A stretch of 64,000 nt of DNA from Lineus longissimus (GCF_910592395.1 NC_088312.1:21831292-21895291), one strand, 5' to 3'. Positions 1 through 13,015 are shown, numbered from the stretch's first letter. Program-made: numbers and translations. The notes: generated by a model not told the origin, from the letters alone.

Positions 1-1
1 C

Positions 2-121
2 AGAGCGGCAGATGCACGAGGCTCCCTAGTTGCTTTGTCCGTATCAGAATCGCGCAGTCCACTCGCCCGATATCATACGCGAATGCTGGTTGCAGAAGCT
101 GAAGTGTTTCTAAGGAACTGA
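2..121 (+). CDS. Possible C-terminal coding fragment of a gene running off the left edge
   Basis: Frame 2 is open from the window edge for 39 codons to a TGA at 119-121. The product has a protein-like composition and ends in HTRMLVAEAEVFLRN. No start codon or acceptor is visible because the exon would begin outside the window. I do not recognise the family. An open frame of 39 codons is short enough to occur by chance, so this is an inference from amino-acid composition rather than a firm call. Confidence 0.22.
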   Translation, partial: RAADARGSLVALSVSESRSPLARYHTRMLVAEAEVFLRN

Positions 122-3100
122 CGTCAACATCAACAATACTTAGGAAACAAAGTTGTCTCAACTTTGATTTTATATTTACCGGATTGTTGGAGGCTGTTTC
201 AGTTGGTGTTCAACGGGAGGGTGGGTAAGGTGAGGTGAGATGGGATGGGATGGTGTTAATGGGTTTAAAGGTGCGCTGTGTATACACAATGCGCGAGTGA
301 CATATTGAACATGTGTGTCAAATGAGCGCCACTAAAATCATCATATCTATGAGCAAAATTGAGGAGAAGATTTCACAGGCTGAGGAAAAGGATATGGTTA
401 CTAACAATTTAGAGAAAAAAATGAATTCAGAAGTAAGAACATTGTATTTATTGTCACAAAACGTTTTGGTTTGTGATCTGCCGGGAGTTCATACTTCTAC
501 TGTAACACCACCGTATCATCTAATGGTTTTCCCATTAGCGAAGGAGTCTTAAAATGTTTTTTTCTCAAAACGAGTTTAAGTGTGGCTATAGTTTTGCGCT
601 CAGGCCAATGTGTTTAGGCTGCTCCGCCTACATAAATTAGCATTTTACAAGATTCGATGAAATATCTTTAGTGGGTATCACAAGGCATCTCATTAGCTTT
701 TCGGTTTATTCTGTTGTCAATTTGCAACAGGTGTCAAATTTCCCAAAAGACTACAAGGCAGTTCAGCACTTGAGGTAAGATCTTGGCGGTGATTGAATAT
801 TCTTGAATGAAATCGATCACTCACTCCGTCAATCAAATCGACATTGAAGTGCTCGCGACCTTACCTGTTACTTGTTATTGCAAAGGAATCTATTTGGCGT
901 CGCCAACTAATGAAATGTTACCACTGCGTTCGCTCGAAAATGCCTGAGGTGGATTATTTTATAGAACAGGTGGAATTGATCTCCTTTCAAGGCTCTGATG
1001 AGAAGGTCCAACAACGATACTAACATTGGTATATTATGTTGTTCATTACAGACGTCTCTCCTTGCTGGTTGTTGCAACCTACATATAGGTTGAAGCAACT
1101 GTGTCGAGCTCTACGCATGGTTGTGCAGACTTACGGTTAAGGCTCTGCTATAGAGACATAATAGGAACCATTGCCCAGTTCAAACTAGACACCAGAGCAG
1201 TCGTCTTGGGTATTCTTGTCGGTCGCAATGAAAGAACTTAAGGGAACGAACCCTGTGATTTTCATTCGCCGTTTTGTACATGGGTTGAAAAAACTAACTA
1301 GAATTTCATTTTGAAACTAATCAATTCTTAACTCTTGTTCATTAGCTACTTGAGAGTTGATATTGTGGTACTTGTGTAACTTATAGCGTGTAAATATTGA
1401 CACCCTGGTGGTGCGAATTCATGCTGTTTTGAAAGTTTGCGTTGTTCAATATCATTCTTGGTTTCAATATAAATAAGGAGGGTGTTGTACTTTATTAATA
1501 TTTACCTTGCTTGCTTAAAGCAAGTACCTCACCTAGTGCAATATTTATAACTATTTTTCTTTTTCAGAGCAACAGCTCTCTTTTCAATTTCATCAGAGTT
1601 GCTTGTCAAGTCTAGTGCAGAAGAATCTTACTCTTTACGAACATGATGAACAATTTCACCAAAATCAAAAGCTGCTACGCTTCTGAAGTTTAAATACAAA
1701 AAAGAACAATATAGGAAAGCCCTAAAAAACAAAAACAAAACAGGCGTATGCCCATGCCACCGTTCACCAATTTGCAAATTGTTATAATTATTAACAAAAT
1801 GTAAGTTTATTTTTCAACTTTCGAAAAAAATGTTTATCGGAATTTTAAGAAATCACTTTTGTCACTGGCAACATTCTTCCCAAGCATCAGTTGAAGATAC
1901 TGATAACTATGACATCCTTCTATTGAAAAAAACTGGCACAGAAACGCCTTAACATAGGAAGACATTCCAACTTACCCAAGTCAACTATCGAGCCCCGCGA
2001 AAGATCACGCCAACAAAAACGCCTAAACCCCAAGCACATTACCTCAAAAATTGTTCGGCGTCTGCTAAGTGCCTTCATCACGTAATAGCCCTGTCTTACC
2101 CTTTATACAATCTCGTGTTTACCTTTGAAAATCAAAACTCAAAGTGCACCTTTTTCTATCTGCAGGAAGTTACCGTCATCTGAAAGAGACGTCTTGTGTT
2201 TTAGTCTTTGATGTCGCTTCTGCTTCGATGCATCTGTATTCTGATGCCGCAGCTTTCTATTGATACGGCATACTCTATTCTGTTAGTTCCAACATTATTG
2301 TCGCAGAATCGTCTGGAAGTTTAAATTTGCTTTCGACAAAATAGCCAATATGCATTGTATTTTCCGAAACGTGGTTTCATTCCTGTAGATGAGGTTTCAG
2401 CATGTTGCCTTCGTGTAAGACATGGTTTTCTGCTTACTTTTATACCCGTGAAGCCATGATACTACCTTGTTGATATGTATCTTTCTTCTTGTGAAACTAG
2501 AGGACTTTCCGTTTCGTATTCGAATCCCAACTTCTATTTCCTTGCCATCTTCCATTTGTTGAATCTTCTATTCGTCCAGAAACGCCGCGATATATTTAGT
2601 CCAAGCTCTCTTTTGCTCAGACTGATGAACTAACGACTGAGTTGTGATAGAAGATATCAAGGAAACTATCTTCTATCGGTATTTTTTGCAAGTTTTGAAC
2701 AAGAGTATGTCGAATAAAGCTTGTGACGTATATGCCTACTTAGGAACAAGATACTGCACGTACACCTCATGAAAAAGAAGAAAATGGCTGTGTTATAAGA
2801 AACGCTAGTAGCAAGGATGAAATCCTCTTTTTGTCAAAGTGAGGGAGATGTATGTAAGGGGTTGTGAGATACGATATGGAGGCAGTGGACAAGGTCAAGC
2901 GATGCGGTTTGTTTCACACGTTCAAATATATGTATCCTGAAGGCCACCTTAAGTTGAAATAAGTTCAAATAGAGAAAGCTGTACACAAAAGATGTCTGGA
3001 TGTCGGAACTTGTTAGGTTTGGTTTCGCATCTCCTGGGCCAGATAACCCGAGAAAAACATGTCAAAGCACTTTTCGCCGGTCGACAACCTATGTTTAATC

Positions 3101-4759
3101 CTAGCGGAAGACGTCACCCATCCGCATGATGACTAAATTTACCAAAGAAGCTACTTTAAGCTTTAAAGTAAGGCAATTGCTCAGTTGCTAGGCCTCACCA
3201 CACGCCCGCACACGTAATCAACTTACAGCAGAAATAACAACAAGCCTCTTCAAATGTCAAGCAATCGCACAGTTTCATAGCAACATTTTCCTTTGATATC
3301 GGATTTTTTCATTGGCGTTTCCTTGGAGTATGAAGTAAAGGGCAACCATGTTGCTCGGGTTACTTTGTGGTGTATAGAAGCCGCATCACTTACAAAGAAA
3401 AATACATAGGTCAATGTAGACTGCATCCTTTAGGAAACAAAGGCCTCACCCACGTACCCCCTCGATGCTGGAGTATTGAAATACAGATAGAGGAAATTAA
3501 TTTCTCGGTTGTATACTAGATGTCTGGTTCCTATGAAATGTGAACGAATCCCGGGCCACCCAATGAAAACCAAGCTCCATAATATTGACTTCAATCGTAT
3601 AATTGCCAATCCTAATTGTTTTAACCTGGACATACATGTACATGTATAAGCCCAAAAACAACTCGCTGTAACTTTCCAAGACTGACAGTCCGTTTGAAAT
3701 TGTTTTTTACAATGTTCTGTCAAAGGAGGTCGAACAGCCTGCGGGAACCGTGTTTGAGAAATCAGGGAATTAGAGAAAGCTATCTGAGAAATTCACCTCT
3801 CTACAGGTACATGATTACAACGCAATAAAGAAAACAGCATGTTTATTACAATTGAACTTTGTTGTAGTTGAGGAATTCGAAAGCGGCTTTGAATGTCAGT
3901 GCAGACAGGTATTCCACAGTTTAGAAAAACAGAAGATCAGATTGGGTTTTTTTCTACAGCTTTTTACTTTGTGTACATGAGCAGGTGCAGTTATGTTATG
4001 TTATGTCTGTTGCGGTATTTTGACTTCAGAATACTGTATTCAATCCTAATCATTCTTTATACACGCTGAAAGTATGATATAATGGGTTGAAATTGACAAA
4101 TTGTCTGTGAACTATTTCGGTGCGCACGACACAGATATGCAAATCGATTGACCTAGGGTCAGGGACATTGTAGTCCGCTATTCACCATGGCCGCCGCCAT
4201 AGGAGGCCATCCTGATTTGTAAGAACGGAGTCGTAAACTTTGACAGTGATTATTTTCGATTTTTTAATTAAGTGTAGGTACAAGTAGAAATCGAAGTGAC
4301 AGAGTGTGGCTTTGGGTCTTGCGAGAAGCCTCTGGGAAATACCGTAGAATTTCTAACCTCAACCATAACTGATGTGAACACTGTCATGATTCTTTGCGTG
4401 AATCATGAAAATCACCCATCAAATATCAATTAGCTGCATTCGAAGTTCTATCATTGTGTTGTCATTGTTCCTATCACCCTTGCGCACGCATTATCAACAG
4501 TCTCCTTGTTTCAGATATCTGACAAGCGTCGATAAATATTTTGTTTACACTCGTGGGCAGTCAGGGGGACCTGTTTCTACCTCTAATAGGAGCGTGCAGG
4601 CGCATCTTCTGAGGGATGAGACCGAGAATAGTGCTTCACAAGGGAATATTCTTCCAGACACTGACCCTGTACAAACATGCTCATTATCACACGATATATA
4701 AAACATCAATCGCCTGTGCCTACCTATGCTACATAAAAATCATCAAATATTTGCAGGCG
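122..4759. other. Gene-poor flank, no recognised gene
   Basis: Apart from the weak exon pair at 731-1646, nothing here is recognisable. A 79-codon plus-strand frame at 313-552 has a lysine/glutamate-rich, coiled-coil-like first half (ISMSKIEEKISQAEEKD). It has no supporting splice sites or homology that I can see, so it is not called. The base composition is AT-rich and typical of intergenic or intronic sequence. Confidence 0.5.
731..1646 (+). CDS. Weak two-exon candidate (731-774 joined to 1568-1646)
   Basis: A 44-nt segment at 731-774 is preceded by TTTGCAACAG and followed by the consensus donor GTAAGA. It reads VSNFPKDYKAVQHL in one frame. A strong acceptor with a long pyrimidine run ends at 1567. 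Joining 774 to 1568 keeps an open phase for 25 more codons to a TGA at 1644-1646. Splice signals and phase agree, but the exons are short, no upstream exon is evident and the product is not recognised. It may be a chance pairing or the last exons of an unseen gene. Confidence 0.15.
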
Positions 4760-4872
4760 TTTTATTTTAGCGGATTTTAAAAATGAATAAGATTGGGAAA
4801 ATAACTAAAAAATTGATAGAAAAAAATAAATTGGAAAAACCAAAAAAAAACTTCTAATCCGCTAAAATAAAA
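4760..4872. mobile_element. Small MITE-like element with 17-bp terminal inverted repeats
   Basis: TTTTATTTTAGCGGATT at 4760-4776 is the perfect reverse complement of 4856-4872. The ~80-bp interior is A-rich and has no coding capacity. This arrangement fits a short non-autonomous DNA transposon. No clear target site duplication was found, so the ends may extend a few bases either way. Confidence 0.55.
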
Positions 4873-5632
4873 TTCCTGATATTTTCTTTTCTTTCGAAAA
4901 CTAATCGGAATAAAAAGGCCTGAAAAATTTGTGTTTTACAGTAAATAGCAAGAAGATATTGCAATGGGATTACAAGTGATTACAGAAGTGCATATCACTG
5001 TTTGAAGACTGTCTTCTTCAGCAACCCGTGGGTCGTATCCAATTCTGGAACCTTCCACCACGAACAAGAAGAACACCCCACTTTAGGTCATCTCTTCAAT
5101 ACCCTGCTACAGAATTTCTCAACGGGGAGAAAAGTTGTTTACGCCGCTGAAGCACCTGGCAACCAAAGATTTAAAAGAGCACATCGCTTTTCTGAGAATC
5201 TTTTCTTCTTCAACAATCCGTAGATCAAATCTCCTGGGCCTCCTTCCTTTCACCATGAAATCCTACCCGGCAAGCTACAGTCTATAGCAAGCACAATGCT
5301 AATAGCTCCATGATAAAACAGCCTTAGATTACATTAAACAAAGCTACTGCTGATAATTTGCGAAATAAAAAGTACTGAAGTAAGAAAGAGCTTCCAGCGT
5401 ACATAAGTACATGTTTAAGTATACATGTATGTTTATATGCCAAATTGTCTTCAAATTTTTTTTCTTCGTTGTTTTGAATACAGATACTTCCTTTGGCATA
5501 CCTACCACCCAAGCAGATTTTGGCATGTGATGTCCCAGACAATAGCCCTCACGCTTTTCCAAGCCAATACAATTGACGGGAAATTATTGTGACCAGACTA
5601 GAGAAAAGCAACGGGAGGTATAAGATACTGCA

Positions 5633-5898
5633 GCTGAAAGGGTGGATGTCGTCCTGGGTGCCGACAAATGGTACCAAGGTTCGAGATCGACTGGACAATA
5701 AGCACCCTGGGTGCCATTACACTAGACAAATAGCACCCAGCTTCTTTTTGCCTGGCTTACGGATCTTAGGGACGACGTTTCTGTACTGCCACTGGGTGCT
5801 GTTTGTCTAGTGTAATGGCACCCAGGGTGCTTATTGTCCAGTCGATCTCGAACCTGGGTACCATTTGTCGGCACCCAGGACGACATCCACCATTTCAG
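5633..5898. mobile_element. Foldback (long hairpin) element
   Basis: Two inverted arms of roughly 105 bp (about 5633-5740 and 5791-5898) differ at only a few positions. They are separated by a ~50-bp loop. Each arm contains two copies of the motif CACCCTGGGTGCC or related CACCCAG blocks, so the arms also have internal self-complementarity. Several small open frames across it are by-products of the palindrome. It is either a foldback/MITE transposon or a recently formed palindrome. A transcript would form a very stable hairpin. Confidence 0.7.
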
Positions 5899-7477
5899 CC
5901 ATACTGCATCTACATGTATTTTATCTAGGCTTCGAGGTCCAGTATCTCAATCGAATCTTGCTGTAACAGTATCGAAACGTTATCAGCAACAGCAATCATT
6001 TGGATCTGGAAATCCCTATATCTTCAGCAATTGCAGCTTATTGTAGAGCTAATCCATATGATCGTTTGCTGTGTGCAGCAGCTGGTAAGACTCAGATATG
6101 ATCACAGGAGAAAAGGATAGAATTTCGTTCATCAGACAACAGTTAGGATACAATTCATTGTTTTTCACGACTGTTTCTTTGTTGCATTTAGCAGGTTACA
6201 CGCTCCATATAATAATGTACATACCGACAAATCTTTGGCATCATAATCCAACAGTTGAAGGATGTTTATATGTATGCTAATGGCAAATGTCACATGTGAC
6301 GTATTAGATTCTTAGCTGTGCGTATGACTCAGATTACAAGAAAAGGAACTCTAAGATGCGCTCTAGACAAGCTTTGTAGATTCAGACTAAAAGGAAAAGA
6401 TGTCATTTCACTCAAAACTAATCTCTGAGGATTGGTTTTAATTTAACTTTGATAAATAATAAATTGGTTTGCTCTTTTGTTAACTTGGTAAAGGAGGCCT
6501 TTAGAGTCTAAATGCCAATGAGGATCACCATGATTTTTAAAATATCTGTATTCACCTTTAACGTCCTTAAATTTGAGATTAGGAATTTGAAGCTATGTCG
6601 GTGACGTCAGTACGTGACAGTCTAATCGCTATCATTATCAGATAAATCGACAGCAATCATCAACTCGATCTATTTTGGTTCTTTGGAAATATTTTAACAC
6701 GCTAAAAGAGAGGAAACATGCTAAAGGGACAACTCTGGCGTTGGATTTAGGTGACCAGGGAGATAAGGTTCCTCTCCACCTCCATGGGCTTCCTCATGTA
6801 GCATCATATTAAATAGCGATCTCTCTAAATAATGATTTTCGCAAGTGTTGTGAGGAGGTTTTGGACATAGCTTGCAAATTCAGATAGGCCAACGCCTACA
6901 TTTTGTTTTGGTGAAGTCTTTATTGCAGTATGGTGATTTTTTTAATGATTCTGTTTTTCGATAAGCCACACAGTCCCACTGGAGACTACTTGTCATAAAA
7001 AACAAACATATCTTACACCCAACTTGTCCCTTTAAGATAATGGAGCAACTATACAACGTTGTTAGCAGCTACACTGCTACAAGACAGACAAGTTCCGGCT
7101 TTCACTCTCCTGGAGGCACTCTGGTATCAGTGAACGCTGAGCCTTATCTTTCACCACCTATAAACAAATCAAGAAATCAGACTCAACCATGGCCAGTACA
7201 CAAGCAGGCTTGTGGATCTAAACGCGCCTGGGGTGTGTACAGTTTTCGATAAGACGCACGATATGATATCTCAGTAGTAAAAGTTTGGAAGTGGATGCAG
7301 GTATCTAAAAGCCATCCAAGCCCTGAACGGCTTTCAAACGAATCATCCAAAGTGACAGAAAACAGCCCACCAGAACCTTTGCAAGTAGGTCCAAATCATA
7401 AGCCAATCAAAGCAGTTTTGGTTGCCTTGTCAAAGCCGCTGAGCAGGAGCGTGACTCACTGAATATCCATTGAAAAC
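5899..7477. other. No recognised gene
   Basis: I see only short unconserved open frames, the longest about 70 codons, with no splice support. There are no repeats of note. Confidence 0.5.
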
Positions 7478-7660
7478 ATTCGCCACTTTCCTCAAGTAGA
7501 AATCATGTAGCACAGGTGACAGGTTTTGACCAATCAAAACCCCCGTATGTGATCATGGCCGTGCTGTCTGTGCCGAACAAGCATGATATAGCTCTCTTCT
7601 GATTGGTCAATATATGTCACGAAGTCCCAAATTGCTACATGCTTGAGGAAAGTGGCGAAT
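7478..7660. mobile_element. Diverged inverted-repeat element (MITE-like)
   Basis: ATTCGCCACTTTCCTCAAG at 7478-7496 is the exact reverse complement of 7642-7660. The inverted similarity continues inward, less perfectly, for about 60 bp on each side, including a TTGACCAATCA block facing TGATTGGTCA. The ~180-bp length and lack of coding capacity suggest an old non-autonomous DNA transposon. Confidence 0.55.
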
Positions 7661-10600
7661 TGCTGTATCTGTGACCGACCCATTTTCTGAATACCAAGTG
7701 ATGTTACCAATACATAATTGGATCTTTCTGAATGCTTAGCCAGGGGACAACCAATGACATAACAAATGAAACGGTTTGACAAATGCATTTCCTCAACTTG
7801 GAACACGAAGACTGCGAGGTACGCTCAGATGAATCAGCTGGCACTCGTGGGCTTGGAACGCTTGTGTCTCAGTTGTGTTCAGGTTAATTGAAAAGAACGT
7901 GCTGCTCCTCTGAGATCTCCTTGATTAGTCGGAGACCTCGCTGGTTGTTCTTCAGTCGGTTTAACCTCCGCTGCTGGACTCAAACGCTGTAGTTTTAACG
8001 AGCTTTACTGAGAGTCTTGCTGATGAAGACATTCACCTTTCTGTACGCTGTAAACTAAGTAGTGATTAGGGGAGGCGTGTGCAAGTGGAGGCTGCCTACA
8101 TCAAGATATTGCTGCATCACAGCCGCACTATCTTGTCAGCTGAGGCAAGGAAGCCGAGAGCTTATTTCCTGTACCGGTTCCAACTACACTCGGTATTACA
8201 AGTATCTGATTAAGAAGAGTAGGCCAGTCACACTGTCTAATGTTCCAAATTTAAACAATAGCGCGCAAACTAATCTCAGTTCAGTTCAATTGACTCGTTC
8301 CTATTGACGGCCAACAGTGAATAGAAAGATTATCTGAACCTGTTAAAGGTAGACAATGCCCCCCTGAAAAGGTGTCCGGCCCTATTGTATTCTGACGGAT
8401 TATAATATACGGTTCAAAAGAGGCCATGACGGTCAATAGCTCAGAGATGTTGGACATTATTCAGTGTGTTTTTGTTATTTGCGGTAGTTAACGCGTAATG
8501 CCGCTTGTTATTAACGCCTATTTGTTCAAGCCGCCTAGAGATGCTTGAGAAAGCATTAAAAGTGTATGCGATCGGCACGTGTACCTTATACACAATGTTT
8601 TTTTCTGAACAATGACGTAAAACAAAATTGCTTTCTTTCACTTACGCTAATTCTCATATGCTACCACAGCCCAGTTAAAGCCACGAAAAAAGCCGAACAA
8701 AACCAAAGCAGATCTTTCTGGCGCTAGGATGCTTCAGTCGGAACAGAAGTAACAACCAGGCCCGATGCACACCTGCTATATCTATCCACCTTACACATCT
8801 GGCCTCACTTGAAACACCATTTGGTTCTGAGAATGTGAGGATCACTTTCCTATCTTTTTGTCTGACAACTTGATCGGCGTTCGTAGAGCAACAACCAAGG
8901 GAAAAACGCAGCGCCTATTGCAAAATAGGACAAAGTGAAGTCTATAACTAATTATCTGCCAAGTGGGTTACTTTAAGCCATTAGCCAGGTGTCGCAATCC
9001 GTCGGAAAGGCGAGGTAGAGGTACGAATCAAGTCAGGTGCTAATTAATTTTCGACACCAAATTAGTGGACACCCTTGAATGGAGTGCAGGGTTTGAATGG
9101 ACCGCTGCGTAACTTGTAGTGATGAAATGGCTCCCGTGTATTCTGCGAAGATGCACACAGCATAACACTAACAGGCAAGAACTTAGCCATCCACATTATG
9201 AACAACCGCGGCGTGTTGGTAAATCTTTTACTCAAAACCGCACAGCAGCAAGTCAGATCACAAAAGCTCTTTGAGTCAAACTACAAGAATACACCATCAT
9301 CCTCTTGTGGAAAAATCAGACACTCACACAAGATCATCATACACAAAGCGCATTGTAGATAGTGGTTCGCCGCAAGAGCCTTTTTCTCAAACATGCCTTC
9401 CTTTCATGTTGTGGCTTAAGCAACAATGGGGCTCTCTGAGGATCTGGCAGCAAAATGAGAGAGTTTCCCCAAAGGAAAAAATTAACTGCTTCAAAAGATG
9501 GTTAACATTTCGCAAGTTTATTAATAAATTCACGTGGGAGGAACGAACGATTCATAAAGTTAGACGCACGCAGAGAGTATAAAATACCTTTGTTACGCTT
9601 CCTTTGAAGTGACTTAACGTCAGAAACACTAGATGACTAAGTCATATCTAAACCTTGTCATTATGTGTACTAATATTTCAATCAACCACTTGTGGTAACC
9701 TTTGGAGAACCCCAGGTCACAGGTTAGTTCCACTTTTGAAGAAACCTTCCAAGACCTTTTGTTTTAAAAGTCAAAGTAAAGCCATGTAAAGCTGATACCT
9801 TTCGAAACTTTTGCGGAAGAAACAAAGAAAAAATGCCTGATTTTATCTCACACAAGCCGAAGCCATGTGCATGCGTACCTTCTGGAACATCACTACATTA
9901 TTAAAAATGTTCTTGTATTTATATACAAAGATGAGGAAAAGTTGAATTTTTGGTTTAGTACTCGAAGTGAACAAAAAAATGAAATGGCTAAAGCTACTCT
10001 ATCTTTCCATGGTATTCTTTTGATTACAATCACATCACAATCACAATTCTCGATTGTTTGAGTAAAGAACTTTTGCTGGGGCCAGCTTTCCTCCAATTTA
10101 CTTACTTTTTGTGACTTCGACCCTTTGGAAATTACTAAACGACAACTGGTACACTGGTACAACTGGTACACTGGTACTTTTGTGTTAAGCCTTCTTCTTC
10201 AGGTATGCTAAATCAAAGTTCTCAACACAGCAAGAAGACCTGCAGCGTTCGGGTCGGGTCAAATGTAACACACCTTCGTGTTGTTCTGTAAACATCGCAT
10301 GTTGATTTCAAATTCTGCAGGTTTGTGTGGTGGCATACCTTGGGAAGAATCTGGAGCTCCGGTAAAAACTAAGTTGAATAGCTTTTTCCAGTTTATCTAC
10401 AAACAGCTTGCTCAACATATAAATAGGTGTTTGCCTGAAACAAGTGTGAGGGGCGGATTCATAAGGGCAGGATTATTAAGGCTGGATTCCACTTAGGAAC
10501 GAGTTTAGATGTTTAATGGATTTATGATTGAATGCAACTTCATAGTCTGAAGTATCCCAAAGCACTCACTTAGCCAAAATCCAATAGCGATTGACCAAGA

Positions 10601-11430
10601 GCAATTTATTTTATGCGAAACTTGCCAATTGAAGTGCGTTTCTCCAGCTGCGTGAAATCAGGACTTCATCAAGACCAACGGCAAGGGGATGAGACTATCC
10701 AACAACTATGAATGTAATTGAATATGGTGTAATCACATAGCACTTGTCACAACCACCGGGACGCCACGTCGGATGCCTCCTTTCTGTTATTATAGCGAGC
10801 GGTCTGCAATCGACACTAGTTTATTCGTACTTGATATCGTCCACGCATAACTAACCCGTGGTGTCCAATCGATCGGCCGTAACGGGGTGCTGAATAGAAT
10901 TCCCGTAACAATAGACTTGCCCGATCTTTTGTGGCTGGAGAGGGGTGTAGTGCATTACACCCCTCTAGAATTAGCTTGAGAAACGATTCGGGCAGGTCTA
11001 CTGTTCCCAGTATCAACCAGGCAGGCTTCGCGAACCTACCAAGAGCTATGAACGACGAAGAACGAAGTTGGGTGAATATATTTCATCGATGATTACTTTT
11101 GAACATTTCCGCAATTCCACCTAAAGCGAAACCTGCATGAAGATACTATTTCACAAACGGCGAAGACAAGCACTGGGTAAACAGTCCATCAGGTTGATCA
11201 AACTTCACCTACCTTTCCTTTACTGGCAAATGCTATTCGGTCGTTTATTCCGTTTTAATAATGTAATGCAGATAACAGTAACGACGGGAAAGAACTCCTA
11301 TCTTTATAAAAAGAAAAAGCTTTTGAAATCGCCACACAAATTGTTTACTTTCGGATTCAAAAAGGTTTCAGTTAGACTGGAGTTCACAGCATACATTTAG
11401 CTAACCTATCACTGATTAAGATGCCTGGTC
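7661..11430. other. No recognised gene; minor repeats
   Basis: No gene is supported. Small structures present are a short direct repeat built on ACTGGTACA around 10146-10178 and a perfect 11-bp inverted repeat with 6-bp loop at 10939-10966 (AGAGGGGTGTA/TACACCCCTCT). A 103-codon plus frame at 9271-9582 and a 66-codon minus frame at 10816-11016 have no supporting features. The left edge of the tandem duplication lies at 11431. Confidence 0.5.
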
Positions 11431-11533
11431 ACGAGTTACCTTATCTGCGCAACATGTAGATTTCCGTGTGCGCTATGCAAGGTATTCTTCTGTTTTATCA
11501 GAACATCATTGCTTCTTATCTGATAACGTGGTA

Positions 11534-11940
11534 TTAATTATATGTGGTAAGGGCTGATCGTGGCCTCTGATCCACTAGATCGGAAACCATCTTGTAATTG
11601 GTCTCCGTGTCCGGGGTCTGTCCATCCTGAGATACAGGTTTTTGATTCTCTTCAACATGATTGAAATATCCGTTGAGAGGCGGAGTATATTGAAAACTAC
11701 TGGTGCCAGGATGGGGTCTGTCATACCCTGGCCTCTGTAGCATCACCGTCTTCTATATACTTCAAATACACGGACTCCGTAAAGATGTGACCCTTGATAA
11801 AACACTGGATTGGCAACTTGGCTTCCAGCTATTGTTTTCGCAGGAGACGACCAAGCGGACGACGAGGTGTTGGAGGCTGGCTTAGAGGAGGTCGACTCCT
11901 TGGTCCTAGCTTGGCGCATGCGTACTTGCTCTCCGTCCAT
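11534..11940 (-). CDS. Unit 1: candidate terminal exons, hydrophilic C-terminal tail
   Basis: Two adjacent minus-strand open frames sit one frame apart. The first (11743-11940) starts MDGEQVRMRQARTKE and is Ser/Thr/Ala-rich. The second (11534-11746) reads QRPGYDRPHPGTSSFQY and ends LTTYN. Both are conserved in units 1-3. GT and CTACAG signals between them would allow a 26-71 nt intron in phase, which is very short for an animal gene. They may be the 3' end of the LamG-containing gene to the right on this strand, or a degenerate remnant. No family is recognised. Confidence 0.3.
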
Positions 11941-12395
11941 TCTCGTGTGAGACTTGCCAAATAAAAACAGGTATTCTTTTTGACAGTATAAATTCGATTG
12001 TTAGTCGGTGTTATATAGCTATTATAGAAAATGGGATGACCTTGAAATGCGGGTCTGAAGGTCATGGTCAAATTTCCAATAGAAATCAGCTCATAAGTTC
12101 ATCCGCCAACTAAGCTAGTATCGACACTCAGATAATGTGAAGACCGTGAAGGTCATGGTCAAACAGCTCATGAATTGGAACTTGCTCATAACTCATTGAG
12201 CGGGATACTAGGTAATGGCCTGGTAGCAGCATCTGTACACAGGTTTTCGATGGTGAGATTAGCCAGAAGGTCAAGGTCAGAATCGAACGATATTCTAAAA
12301 ATTCGAGAACGGTCATTATTAGCCACACAAACTTGTCTCTTTATCAATCGATGTGATTTATCTAAAAATCAACATCCTACATGATGTGATCTTCC

Positions 12396-12626
12396 TTAGA
12401 TATAGGTGTCTCTAAAATCTCGTGATTCAGGGATATCCCGTGCACAGTCAATCCTTGTTTTCGTTGTTCCTACACCACTCAAATATTTGCTGAAGGAATC
12501 TTCATCAAATTTCTTGTTGGAAAGGAGGCGTTCATCTTTGCGAAGTACCCGAACACGAAAAATGCGAGTCCGCATATTTTTGGTCAGAGAAGATAGACTT
12601 CTGACGACAAAGACCAGCATTTCTTC
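12396..12626 (-). CDS. Unit 1: candidate exon, basic coiled-coil-like
   Basis: An acceptor (TTTTCAG) at 12627-12628 is followed by 76 open codons to a TAA. The product begins EEMLVFVVRSLSSLTKN and is rich in Arg, Lys and Asp. The same open frame and acceptor occur in units 2 and 3 with only one or two substitutions. An alternative frame in the same stretch is also open for about 30 codons, so the coding frame is uncertain. It has no recognised domain. Confidence 0.25.
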   Translation of the reverse strand, partial: EEMLVFVVRSLSSLTKNMRTRIFRVRVLRKDERLLSNKKFDEDSFSKYLSGVGTTKTRIDCARDIPESRDFRDTYI

Positions 12627-12721
12627 CTGAAAATCAGAAAATTGACGTGAACATTTGAATACATGACATTTATGATTAAAGAGTAAAAATTCTAGTTCTA
12701 TTGGCCATTTCACAAAAAGTG

Positions 12722-12893
12722 GCACTGCTCACATTCAAGCCTAAAATGTCCGCGGGGAGAAGGGTTTCAAGGTTGGGGAGGAGCAACCAGAAGGCGCTCA
12801 CTTGCACTCGACCAGTCTGGGAACCAAGCAGTGGCTCGGCCGGGAGTTGAACCCACGACCTCTTGATCATGAGGCCCACTCTGTCAGTATTCC
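12722..12893 (-). mobile_element. tRNA-derived SINE fragment (unit 1)
   Basis: On the minus strand the element contains a tRNA-like B box (GTTCAACTC, complement of 12844-12852) within GGTCGTGGGTTCAACTCCCG. A GC-rich body and the GCGCCTTCTGGTTGCTCCTC block follow. The expected A box at the 5' end is missing, so it is 5'-truncated. A second partial copy of the same family lies ~600 bp to the right. Short open frames here (for example one with RSWVQLPAE) are read-through of the tRNA-like part and not genes. Confidence 0.7.
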
Positions 12894-12921
12894 GTTTCAA
12901 ATGGCCCGTTCTTGGTCATAC

Positions 12922-13015
12922 TGTCAAATTCTGGCAAAGTAAGAATTTTTTTAGATACTTCGGACTTGAAAGTTTTAGATGAAATGTTATATATTTCGTT
13001 CAATTCCTGCATTTT
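12922..13015 (-). CDS. Unit 1: candidate 94-nt exon
   Basis: An acceptor TTTTTTCACTCAG precedes 31 open codons plus one base (KMQELNEIYNISSKTFKSEV...), and the exon ends at a GTATGA donor. The product is Lys/Glu/Ser-rich with a helical appearance. Unit 2 has the identical exon, while unit 3 has lost it in a 196-bp deletion. It probably belongs to the same minus-strand gene as the LamG exon, but the phase to its neighbours is not settled. Confidence 0.28.

Noticed and set aside
9271-9582. 103-codon plus-strand frame in the left flank
   Set aside because: No recognisable motif and no conservation available to test it; isolated in gene-poor sequence.
12676-12900. Minus frame containing RSWVQLPAEPLLGSQTG
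   Set aside because: This is translation of the tRNA-like B-box region of a SINE, not a protein gene.
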